Assembly (NCBI RefSeq): GCF_024494565.1
Contig: NZ_JANHDN010000003.1
Coordinates: 310,001-374,000 of the forward strand
Direction: 5' to 3'
Source of the DNA: Halorubrum rutilum
Lineage (GTDB): Archaea > Halobacteriota > Halobacteria > Halobacteriales > Haloferacaceae
Length of the DNA: 64,000 nt
Numbering within the stretch: position 1 is the first letter of the stretch; every line of letters begins with the position of its first letter. The notes under the pieces were generated by a model. That model saw nothing but the letters and a program-made list of their open reading frames with translations. It ran no database searches and had not been told where the DNA came from. The position numbers and the translations under genes are program-made. Of the stretch, positions 18,003-25,909 are shown in pieces.

Positions 18003-18992
18003 TCAGCGGCGCCCGCCGGGACCGCCCGGACCGCCGGGACCGCCCGGACCGCCCGGGCCGCGAGCCCCGCCCACGTTCATCCCGCCCATGCCGCCCGCGG
18101 AACGCGCGAGGCCCTCGTTGCGCTTCCCGAACGCGAGCCCGATCGCGAAGCCGATCAGGTGCGCGAGGTGGGCGATGTTGCCCGCGGTGCCGGCCCCGCC
18201 GGCCAGGACGCTCTGGACGACGAGGACCGCCGAGACGACGGCGATCCCCCACGTGAGGTACTTGATCTTCATCGGGATCACGAAGAAGAGGAGGACCTGC
18301 ATGTTCGGTCGCCAGACGGTGAGGACGCCTAAAATCGCGAATCCGGCGCCGCTGGCACCCAGCACGCCGGTCGAGGTGGCGCCCATCCCGAGCGCGAACA
18401 GGATGTGGCCGAGCCCGGCGACCATCCCCGACACGAAGAAGAACGCGGCGAAGCGCTTCGACCCCACGGCGCGCTCGACGAGCGGGCCGAAGAAGAACAG
18501 GACGACGCTGTTGCCGAGGATATGGTAGATCCCGACGGGCGAGTGGGACAGGACGGCGGTCACCCAGGTCCAGACCCGCCCGATCGCGTCCGCCCGGAGC
18601 ACGAACAGCTGGTCGTGGAGCGCGGGGCTCACGCCCCAGAAGACGACCAGCTGCGCGAGGAACGTGACCCAGATCGCCAGCAGGATCGCGTACGTCGCGT
18701 TCCCGCGGAAGTAGCTCACGAGCCCGCCCGTGCTCGTCTCGCGGTCGACGCGGCGCTTGACGCGGTCGACGACGCCCGCGTCGCCGCCGGCGTCGCCGGT
18801 CCCGCCGGCCGGTCCGCCCTCGACGCCCTCGTCGAAGCCGCTGTCGAAGACGCCGCCCGGGTCGTTCCACTCGGAGAGCCCCGGGCAGTCGTGGTTCTCC
18901 GGAAGGCGGTGTTCGGCGCAGAACGTCTGGCCGCACCGCTTACACTGGTACGGGAGGTTCTCGTACTCCCCGCACGCGTCGCACGTCGCCAT
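18003..18992 (-). CDS. Rhomboid-family intramembrane serine protease with N-terminal AN1-type zinc finger
   Basis: A 329-residue membrane protein. Residues 4-36 form an AN1-type zinc finger (C4, C7, C17, C20, C25, H28, H34, C36). Six membrane helices follow. The catalytic serine is S214 in GASGAG and the partner histidine is H278 in the last helix (HLIGFAIG); H157 and N161 in YHILGN help form the oxyanion hole. The C-terminus ends in a Gly-Gly-Pro repeat tail. Rhomboids cleave substrates within the membrane; the finger probably selects substrates or partners in the cytoplasm. I prefer the ATG at 18992 to a GTG three codons upstream because a TATA-like ctttacgac is about 25 bp before it. Confidence 0.88.
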   Translation of the reverse strand: MATCDACGEYENLPYQCKRCGQTFCAEHRLPENHDCPGLSEWNDPGGVFDSGFDEGVEGGPAGGTGDAGGDAGVVDRVKRRVDRETSTGGLVSYFRGNATYAILLAIWVTFLAQLVVFWGVSPALHDQLFVLRADAIGRVWTWVTAVLSHSPVGIYHILGNSVVLFFFGPLVERAVGSKRFAAFFFVSGMVAGLGHILFALGMGATSTGVLGASGAGFAILGVLTVWRPNMQVLLFFVIPMKIKYLTWGIAVVSAVLVVQSVLAGGAGTAGNIAHLAHLIGFAIGLAFGKRNEGLARSAGGMGGMNVGGARGPGGPGGPGGPGGPGGRR

Positions 18993-19104
18993 TGGCGTCA
19001 CTTACGGGGGCGGTCGTAAAGCGGTTTGGCTCCGTACGTGGTTTACGATGAGCCCGTCGGCGGTCCTGATAACGGCTTATAAATCGTATTTGATCGTGTT
19101 GCTG

Positions 19105-19523
<419 letters not shown>

Positions 19524-19574
19524 GTGTTCATCTACAAATAGTCGTCGTAGCTGCGGTTAGTCGTTTATAAATAA

Positions 19575-20282
19575 CTACTCGCCCGCTCCGCCCTCCCGAA
19601 GCCCGTCGACGAGCTCCCTGAGCGTCGCGAGCGGGTACTGACCGGGCGCGGTCGCGTTCGCGGGATCGACGGGCGCGTACCCGATCTTCGAGCCGTAGAG
19701 GGGCGTGACGGCGCGGGTGTGGCGACCGGGTTCGCCCATGCACATCGTCGCGACGCGGTGCCCGGCTTCGGTCGCCTCGTGGGTCGCCTCGATCATCGCG
19801 AGCGCGTCGGCCGGCGCGGTCGCGGTCGTCGCCAGCTTCCCCACGTCGCCCTCGCTCGCGGCGTCGGCGAGCAGATCGACGAGCGCGGCCGGCTCGGGCG
19901 TCGACTCGAAGTCGTGGACGGACGCGACCACGTCGACGCCCGCCTCGCGCGCCGCGTCGCGGAGCGCGGTCGCGTGCGACTCCTCGGCCGGGTCCGGGTG
20001 CGTCCCGCGCAGCGCGGCGAGCTCGACGTCGACCGCGGCCACCGCGTCGCGCCCGAGCGCGTCCGAGAGCGCGTCGTAGCGCCCGAGCCCCTCGGCCTCG
20101 CCGCCCTCCCACGACGCGCGGTTCGTGACGAGCAGCGGGAGCTCGCCGCCGTAGCTCGCGAGCTGGTCGAGCGGCGACTCCGCGAGGTCCATCCGGAACT
20201 CCACGGCGTCGGCGTGCTCGCGGGCCGCGGGCTCCTCGGAGAGGTCGGCCGTGCTCGCGGTCAGGACGAACGCCTCGAACAT
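19575..20282 (-). CDS. aroD: 3-dehydroquinate dehydratase, type I
   Basis: A 235-residue TIM-barrel enzyme with the type I catalytic residues: His in SVHDFESTP and the Schiff-base Lys in GDVGKLATT. The C-terminal signature YGSKIGYAPVDP and APGQYP is also present. It converts 3-dehydroquinate to 3-dehydroshikimate in aromatic amino acid synthesis. Haloarchaea make dehydroquinate by the alternative aspartate-semialdehyde route, and AroD then joins the standard pathway. No other aro genes are nearby. Start supported by a ctaag TATA-like element 27 bp upstream. Repeat copy A lies just downstream of its stop. Confidence 0.94.
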   Translation of the reverse strand: MFEAFVLTASTADLSEEPAAREHADAVEFRMDLAESPLDQLASYGGELPLLVTNRASWEGGEAEGLGRYDALSDALGRDAVAAVDVELAALRGTHPDPAEESHATALRDAAREAGVDVVASVHDFESTPEPAALVDLLADAASEGDVGKLATTATAPADALAMIEATHEATEAGHRVATMCMGEPGRHTRAVTPLYGSKIGYAPVDPANATAPGQYPLATLRELVDGLREGGAGE

Positions 20283-20360
20283 GCGCGAGCGTTCCGGGGC
20301 CGGGGACTTAGCTGTGTGGCCCCGGGCGGAAGCGGGTCCCTGAAAAAGCGGCGCGCGTCC

Positions 20361-21335
20361 TCAGGCGACGAGGCCGTCCTCGGCCTCTAACAGCTCGTGG
20401 TACCGGTTCCGGATGGTGACCTCGGAGATGTCGGCGACCTCCGAGACCGCGGCCTGCGTCGTCTTCTCGTTGGTGAGCAGCGCGGCGGCGTAGACGGCGG
20501 CGGCCGCGAGGCCCACGGGCGACTTGCCCGAGTGGACGCCCTTCTCCTTGGCGTTGCGCAGGAGGCTCTTCGCGCGCATCTCGGACTCCTCGGAGAGCTC
20601 CAGGTCGGAGGCGAACCGGGGGACGTACTGCTCGGGGTCGGCCGGCTTCACTTCGAGCTTCAGCTCGCGGACGACGTAGCGGTACGTCCGGGCGATCTCC
20701 GCCTTCTCGACCCGCGACACGTCGGCGATCTCGTCGAGGCTGCGCGGGACGCCGGCCATCCGCGCGGCGGCGTACACGCAGGAGGTAGAGACGCCCTCGA
20801 TCGAGCGGCCGGGCAGGAGGTCCTCGTCGAGCGCGCGGCGGTAGATGACCGAGGCGGTCTCGCGGACGTTGTCCGGGAGCCCCTGCGCGCTCGCCATGCG
20901 GTCGATCTCGCCGAGCGCCTGCTTGAGGTTGCGCTCCTTCGAGTCGCGGGTGCGGAACCGCTCGTTCCACTTGCGGAGCCGCTGCATCTTCTGCCGCTGG
21001 CGCGCGCCGAGCGACCGGCCGTACGCGTCCTTGTCGCGCCAGTCGATGTTGGTCGACAGCCCCTTGTCGTGCATCGTGTTCGTGGTCGGAGCGCCGACGC
21101 GGCTCTTCTCGTCCTTCTCGCGGGAGTCGAACGCGCGCCACTCCGGGCCGCGGTCGACCGAGTCCGCCTCGACGACGAGCCCGCAGTCGGCGCACACGGT
21201 CTCGCCGTGCTCCTCGTCGGTGATGACGTTGCCGTCGCACTCCGGACAGGTCAGCGTCTCGTCGGTGCGTTCCGATTCCTCTTCGTCCGTCTCCGTTCGG
21301 GAGCGACTCCCCCGCGTGTGTAGTCGTTCACTCAT
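20361..21335 (-). CDS. tfb: Transcription initiation factor TFB
   Basis: A 324-residue TFIIB homologue. An N-terminal zinc ribbon (C30, C33, C48, C51) is followed by the B-finger region (WRAFDSREKDEKSRVGAP) and two cyclin-like repeats (about residues 130-320). It contacts the BRE beside the TATA box and recruits RNA polymerase. Haloarchaea have several TFB paralogues that direct different gene sets, and I cannot tell which this is. The leader is about 40-50 nt, judging from the TATA box at 21403-21412. The upstream region to the next divergent gene is 257 bp. Confidence 0.95.
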   Translation of the reverse strand: MSERLHTRGSRSRTETDEEESERTDETLTCPECDGNVITDEEHGETVCADCGLVVEADSVDRGPEWRAFDSREKDEKSRVGAPTTNTMHDKGLSTNIDWRDKDAYGRSLGARQRQKMQRLRKWNERFRTRDSKERNLKQALGEIDRMASAQGLPDNVRETASVIYRRALDEDLLPGRSIEGVSTSCVYAAARMAGVPRSLDEIADVSRVEKAEIARTYRYVVRELKLEVKPADPEQYVPRFASDLELSEESEMRAKSLLRNAKEKGVHSGKSPVGLAAAAVYAAALLTNEKTTQAAVSEVADISEVTIRNRYHELLEAEDGLVA

Positions 21336-21402
21336 GGCTAAACCCCCTCTCGGTAACTGAACACGGTCCGAGAGCGATCTTACCCAGTAGACGGCGGAAC
21401 CG

Positions 21403-21412
21403 AACTTAAAAC
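21403..21412 (-). promoter_or_regulatory. TATA box of tfb
   Basis: The plus-strand text aacttaaaac (reverse gttttaagtt) lies about 72 bp before the ATG at 21335. This predicts a leader of about 45 nt, in contrast to most genes here. Confidence 0.5.
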
Positions 21413-21592
21413 GACCGGAACGTGTCGCCGGAGACCCGACGAAAGGACACGATCTATCACGCGTTTTCGGCGGCGACGGGACCGGGGAGGCGACCCGGTC
21501 GTCGCTCGGGCGACCGCCGGACGACCCGGACGGTCCGGACGACCGCCCGCCGACCGAAACGTTTGGGCCGCCGGCGCACCGAGACCGAAGCG

Positions 21593-22375
21593 ATGACCGC
21601 TCCCCGCGTCGTCTCGCTGGCCCCGAGCGCGACCGCGACCGTGACCGCGCTCGGCGGCGCCGAGACGCTCGTCGGCGTCACGCACCACTGCGACCCGCCG
21701 GCCGAGGCGGGGTCGGCGCACGGCGGGGAGTCCCCGGTCGGCGTCGGCGGCTGGCTGAACCCCGACCTCGACCGCGTCGCCGACCTCGACCCCGACGTCG
21801 TCCTCACGAGCGACGGCCTCCAGGCCGACCTCGCCGACGCGTGTCGCGACCGCGGGTTCGACGTCCGGCACCGCGAGCCGGCGACGCTCGACGAGGCGGT
21901 CGCGTCGTTCGCCGCCCGCGGCGACGACGTGGGGCGTCCCGAGGCGGGCGACCGGCTCGCCGAGGAGTCCCGAGGGCGGCTCGATCGGGTCGCCGAGGCG
22001 GTCGCCGACCGCCCGCGCCCGACCGTCTACTGCGAGGAGTGGTCGGACCCGCCGATGGCGGCCGGCAACTGGGTGCCCGACGCCGTGCGCGCCGCGGGGG
22101 GTCGTTACCCCTTCGTCGACCCCGGCGAGCGCTCCCGCGAGGTCGACCTCGCGAGCGTCGAGGGCGCCGCCCCCGACCACCTCGTCGTCCACGTCTGCGG
22201 TCACGGCGACCGGGTGGACCCCGCGACGGTCGCGGAGCGCGACTGGGCCGTCGACGCGCCCGTCCACGTGATCGACGACTCCCTGCTGAACCAGCCGAGC
22301 CCGGCGCTGATCGACGGCGTGGAGCGGCTGGCCGCGCTGTTCCACCCGGAGGCGTTCCCGGGGGCGAACCCGTAG
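21593..22375 (+). CDS. Cytoplasmic BtuF-like cobalamin-binding protein
   Basis: A 260-residue protein of the periplasmic-binding-protein (TroA/BtuF) fold: VVSLAPSATATVTALGG at the N-terminus, LNPDLDRVADLDPDVVLTS in the first lobe and PSPALIDGVERLAALFHP at the end. It has no signal peptide or lipobox, so unlike true BtuF it should stay in the cytoplasm. Such signal-less homologues in archaea may bind corrinoids or act with salvage enzymes. No transporter genes are adjacent. I chose the ATG at 21593; the frame is open further upstream but encodes basic shadow sequence. Confidence 0.78.
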   Translation: MTAPRVVSLAPSATATVTALGGAETLVGVTHHCDPPAEAGSAHGGESPVGVGGWLNPDLDRVADLDPDVVLTSDGLQADLADACRDRGFDVRHREPATLDEAVASFAARGDDVGRPEAGDRLAEESRGRLDRVAEAVADRPRPTVYCEEWSDPPMAAGNWVPDAVRAAGGRYPFVDPGERSREVDLASVEGAAPDHLVVHVCGHGDRVDPATVAERDWAVDAPVHVIDDSLLNQPSPALIDGVERLAALFHPEAFPGANP

Positions 22376-22440
22376 CCGCGCGGGAGCCGTCCCCGAGCCC
22401 GACCCGACGCCTATTCGTACCCCGTCGCCCAACCGCCGGT

Positions 22441-22995
22441 ATGCGAGTCGGCGTCGGCAGCGGCAACCCGGTGAAGCGGCGCGCGGTCGAACGGGTCCTC
22501 GAATCGTCGCGGGGGCGCGACCTGGCGGACGAGCTCTCCGGGGACCCGGCCACCGTCGCGGTCGCGTCGGTCCCCGTCCCGTCGGGCGTGAGCGAGCAGC
22601 CGACGGGCCACGCGGAGACGGTCGCGGGCGCGGAGAACCGCGCCGCCGCGGTCCTCGACGCCGGGGCGTACGACCTCGGCGTCGGGATCGAGGGCGGCGT
22701 CGCGCGGTTCGGCGGGGCCGACGAGCTGTTCCTCGTCATGTGGGCGGCGGTCTCGGACGGGTCGCGGACGGGGCGGGGGGCGGGTCCGAGCGTCGCGCTG
22801 CCCGACGACATCGCCGCGCGGATCGACGGCGGCGAGGAGCTCGGCCCCGTGATGGACGACGTCCTCGACGCGTCGGGCGTCGCGCGGCGCGGAGGCGCCG
22901 CAGGGGCGCTCACGGCCGGCCGCGTCGACCGCGCCGACGCCCTCGCGACCGCGGTGGCGGGGGCGCTCGGGCCGTTCGTCTCCGACTCGTACTGA
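22441..22995 (+). CDS. Inosine/xanthosine triphosphatase (YjjX family)
   Basis: A 184-residue protein with the family's opening GVGSGNPVKRRAVERVL, the middle block SEQPTGHAETVAGAENRAAA and DLGVGIEGGV, and the VMDDVL region. It hydrolyses ITP and XTP to keep deaminated purines out of nucleic acids, a house-cleaning role that complements endonuclease V 4 kb away. Size is normal (about 170-185). The ATG at 22441 has a TATA-like cctattcgt 27 bp upstream. Confidence 0.88.
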   Translation: MRVGVGSGNPVKRRAVERVLESSRGRDLADELSGDPATVAVASVPVPSGVSEQPTGHAETVAGAENRAAAVLDAGAYDLGVGIEGGVARFGGADELFLVMWAAVSDGSRTGRGAGPSVALPDDIAARIDGGEELGPVMDDVLDASGVARRGGAAGALTAGRVDRADALATAVAGALGPFVSDSY

Positions 22996-23131
22996 GCCGT
23001 CGGTCGCCGGCCGGAGTCGGAGCGCCGGCGGTTCGGTGTTCGTACCGGAATCGGAGGCTGAGAGGTCTCCCCGAACGGCGCTCGTGGGAGGAACCGCCCG
23101 ACTGCGGCGTGTTAATCGGGTCTACCAACCC

Positions 23132-23140
23132 GCTTATGAA
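23132..23140 (+). promoter_or_regulatory. TATA box of the 84-residue gene
   Basis: The sequence gcttatgaa is centred about 26 bp before the ATG at 23162 and supports a leaderless start there. Confidence 0.55.
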
Positions 23141-23161
23141 CGGACGCCGCCTGTGTCGGGT

Positions 23162-23416
23162 ATGAGCACTGCCCACCCGGACGCGGTCGCCGTCGAGTCC
23201 GCCGGCCTCTCCGCGAAACAGGCGCGCATCTTGCGGTACCTGCGCGAGAACGCCGGCGAGCGGACGTACTTCAAGTCGCGACTCATCGCCGACGACCTCG
23301 ACCTCTCCGCGAAGGAGGTCGGCGCGAACATGGGCGCCGTCGCCGACGCGGCCGCCGACATCGACGTCGAGAAGTGGGGATACTCCTCCGGGACGACGTG
23401 GATGGTCACGGAGTAG
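23162..23416 (+). CDS. Small conserved haloarchaeal protein (DUF7123-like, tentative)
   Basis: An 84-residue protein built as one winged-helix-like unit: LSAKQARILRYLRENAGERTYF, then SRLIADDLDLSAKEVGANMGAV (helix-turn-helix-like) and a closing beta pair ending TTWMVTE. The arrangement suggests a small DNA-binding or regulatory protein. The family is widespread in haloarchaea, but its role is unknown to me. The start is set by the TATA box 26 bp upstream. Confidence 0.65.
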   Translation: MSTAHPDAVAVESAGLSAKQARILRYLRENAGERTYFKSRLIADDLDLSAKEVGANMGAVADAAADIDVEKWGYSSGTTWMVTE

Positions 23417-23460
23417 GCAGAGAGAGGGTCGAGAGGGCGGCGTCGGCTACGGCTCGTCGG

Positions 23461-24078
23461 TCACGGGTCGTAGGCGACGAGCTCGGCCGCGTCGTCGGCG
23501 AACGCGACGGCGTCGGCGTCGAAGGAGTCGGCGTACCGGACCGCGAGCGTGAGCAGCCGCTCCGGCTCGGTCAGGGCGTAGCCGTCGCTGCGGTCGAGCA
23601 GCCCGGCGTCGTCGAGCGCGGCGGCCGCGGCGCTGATCGTCGGCCGCGAGACGCCGAGGTCGGCCGCGAGTTCGGCCCCGGTCGCCCCCGGGTCGCGCAG
23701 CAGCGCGAGGATCATCCCGCGGGGGGTGTCGCGGCGGAGGTAGCCGAGCGCGCGCTTGTCGAGGTCGTCGAACCGGTCGGCCGGGAAGTACCGGCGGTAG
23801 TCGGCGTCCTTCGCCGACTCGATCTCCCCCGCCTCCTCCAGCTTCCGGAGGTGGTACTGCGCCTCGCCGGTCCCGAGCCGGAGGTCGTCGCGGAGCTTCG
23901 AGAAGTGCGCGCCGGGGGTCGTCGGCACGTAGCCGCGGATCGCCTCGCGGGTCTCGTTGGCGTCGGCCCCGTCGCTCCCGGCGTCGGCGCTCGCGGTCCC
24001 GACGAACGGCGCGGCGGCTCCGATCGCGGCGAACCGTCGGAGCGTCTCGCGCTTCCGCCCGTCGAAGCCGTCAGTCAC
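23461..24078 (-). CDS. Two-domain winged-helix transcriptional regulator
   Basis: A 205-residue protein. After a short N-terminal region with a weakly hydrophobic stretch (RRFAAIGAAAPFVGTASA) come two winged helices: one around residues 55-110 (FSKLRDDLRLGTGEAQYHLRKLEEAGEI) and one around 120-175 (ALLRDPGATGAELAADLGVSRPTISAAAAAL). The double-wHTH plan is common among haloarchaeal regulators of membrane-linked genes. I chose the GTG at 24078 because a ttttgt TATA-like element lies about 25 bp upstream. Target unknown; it is convergent with the 84-residue gene. Confidence 0.75.
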   Translation of the reverse strand: MTDGFDGRKRETLRRFAAIGAAAPFVGTASADAGSDGADANETREAIRGYVPTTPGAHFSKLRDDLRLGTGEAQYHLRKLEEAGEIESAKDADYRRYFPADRFDDLDKRALGYLRRDTPRGMILALLRDPGATGAELAADLGVSRPTISAAAAALDDAGLLDRSDGYALTEPERLLTLAVRYADSFDADAVAFADDAAELVAYDP

Positions 24079-24167
24079 GCAGGTCGCTAGTCGTCGGCTC
24101 GACAAAAGCACTTCGTTCGGGGCGACCGCGGCGGATCCGAGCGGCTATCGACCCCAGGCGCGGCCGA

Positions 24168-25307
24168 TTAGGTCTCGCGCTCGACCTCGCCGTCGGTCGG
24201 CTCCTCCTCGTCCATCTCCTGGATGACCTCGTCCGCGGACTTGATATCCGCGCCCGCGCCGCCGGCCTTGACCGCCTCGGCCTCCTTCTCCAACTCCTCG
24301 ACGTCCATCTCGGCCGACTCCTCGATCTGGCCGAGGATCTCGTCGATGTCGTCGAGCCCGAGCATCTTCCGGGTGTCGTCGTCGAACTCCTTCCCGTCGA
24401 GCCCCTCCATCTCCTGGACGTCGGAGCCGGAGAGGGCCTTCCCGTAGCGCCCCACCAGACTCGTGAGCTCCTGCGGGAGGACGAACGTCGTGGACTCGCC
24501 TTTCCCGATCTCTTCGAGGGTCTCCATGCCGCGCTCGATGATGGCGCGCTCGCCCATCGACTCGGCGGAGCGCGCGCGCAGCACCGTCGAGATGGCGTCC
24601 CCCTGCGCCTCGAGGATCTGGGACTGCTTTTCCCCCTGTGCGCGGATGATGTTCGACTGCTTGTCGCCCTCCGCCTGCTCGACCGCGGAGCGGCGTTCCC
24701 CCTGCGCTTCGAGGATCATCGCGCGGCGGCGGCGCTCGGCGGAGGTCTGCTGCTCCATCGCCTGCTGGACGTCCTTTGAGGGATTGACCTCGCGGACCTC
24801 GACGCTCTCGACGCGGATCCCCCACTCGTCCGTCGGCTCGTCCAGCTCCTTGCGGATCTTCGCGTTGATTTCCTGGCGCTTGTTCAGCGTGTCGTCGAGC
24901 TCCATGTCGCCGAGGACCGCGCGGAGCGTGGTCTGTGCGAGGTTCGAGACGGCCTTCTTGTAGTCGTCCACTTCGAGGAACGCCTTCTTCGCGTCCATCA
25001 CCTTGATGTAGACGACCGCGTCGGCCGTCACCGGCGAGTTGTCCCGCGTGATCGCCTCCTGACGGGGCACGTCGAGCGTCTGCGTCCGCATGTCGAACGG
25101 GTAGGTACGGGAGACGAACGGCGGGATCAGGTTGATCCCCGGTTCGAGCAGCTTCCGGTACTCTCCGAACACCGTGAGCGTCTTCTTCTCGTAGGCGTCG
25201 ACGATCTCGAACGACTGCCAGAGCGTGATGACCACTAAGAGCAGGAAGAGCAGGCCGATGCTCACCAGACCGAAGCCGAAGCCGAACTGGAGGGGAGTCG
25301 GATCCAT
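24168..25307 (-). CDS. SPFH/Band 7 (stomatin-like) membrane protein
   Basis: A 379-residue protein with one N-terminal membrane helix (about residues 5-28), a Band 7/SPFH domain (RTYPFDMRTQTLDVP, TADAVVYIKVMDAKKAFLEVDDY, NPSKDVQQAMEQQ) and a long helical segment rich in QAEGDKQSN/AQGEKQSQ repeats that forms the oligomerising coil (about 210-260). The last 100 residues are an acidic tail not found in bacterial stomatins. These proteins form ring assemblies in the membrane and control proteases or channels. The usual NfeD partner is not adjacent. A TATA-like tattaag lies about 28 bp upstream. Confidence 0.88.
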   Translation of the reverse strand: MDPTPLQFGFGFGLVSIGLLFLLLVVITLWQSFEIVDAYEKKTLTVFGEYRKLLEPGINLIPPFVSRTYPFDMRTQTLDVPRQEAITRDNSPVTADAVVYIKVMDAKKAFLEVDDYKKAVSNLAQTTLRAVLGDMELDDTLNKRQEINAKIRKELDEPTDEWGIRVESVEVREVNPSKDVQQAMEQQTSAERRRRAMILEAQGERRSAVEQAEGDKQSNIIRAQGEKQSQILEAQGDAISTVLRARSAESMGERAIIERGMETLEEIGKGESTTFVLPQELTSLVGRYGKALSGSDVQEMEGLDGKEFDDDTRKMLGLDDIDEILGQIEESAEMDVEELEKEAEAVKAGGAGADIKSADEVIQEMDEEEPTDGEVERET

Positions 25308-25439
25308 GCCCCGAGGTTAGGCTATCCCGTTCTTAATACTTCGCCCGAATCGCCGCCTGCGCCGCCGATACGCGGCGGCGGTGGGGCGGCGGCGGCGTGG
25401 CGGCGGGGCGGTGGCGGTGGTTCCGCGGGTCGGCGGCGC

Positions 25440-25889
25440 TCACGTCCCGTCCCCGTCACCCGTCTCGAACCGCTCCGCGACGGCGTCGAGCGTCGCCCGC
25501 ACCTGCCGCTCGTTGAACCGGCGGACGACCGGCTCGCCGAGGGCGGTCAGCGCGTTCTCGGGGAGGTCGTACTCCGCCGCGTAGGTCAGCCGCGTCCCGC
25601 CGTCCGTCGGCTCGAACGTCAGGTCGATCGTCCCCGTCAGCCGACCGCGGAGCTCGAAGGTCATCCGCTCGTTCGGCTCGTGGACCGTCTGGACGATCTC
25701 CCCGTCGATCCCGAGCCCCGCCATCCGGTAGGTGTACGACAGTCGCTTCCCGCCGTTGGGGAGTCGTTCGACGTCCCTGACAGCTTCGAGCCGGGGCGTG
25801 ACGGCGGCGTGGTTGTGCGGGTCGTCGAGGAAGGCGAAGACGGCCTCCACGTCGGCGTCGATCTCGGCGGAGTCGCGTGCGGTGAACAT
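25440..25889 (-). CDS. SRPBCC / polyketide-cyclase-like lipid-binding protein
   Basis: A 149-residue START-like (SRPBCC) protein: FTARDSAEIDADVEAVFAFLDDP at the N-terminus, a central DVERLPNGGKRLSYTYRM and a long C-terminal helix ending before an acidic tail. The fold holds a hydrophobic ligand in a groove. It starts 20 bp after the stop of bat and lacks a promoter of its own, so it is probably transcribed with bat. A link to retinal or carotenoid binding would be attractive but is only inference. Confidence 0.75.
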   Translation of the reverse strand: MFTARDSAEIDADVEAVFAFLDDPHNHAAVTPRLEAVRDVERLPNGGKRLSYTYRMAGLGIDGEIVQTVHEPNERMTFELRGRLTGTIDLTFEPTDGGTRLTYAAEYDLPENALTALGEPVVRRFNERQVRATLDAVAERFETGDGDGT

Positions 25890-25909
25890 GGGTCGTCCGA
25901 GCCGTCGCT

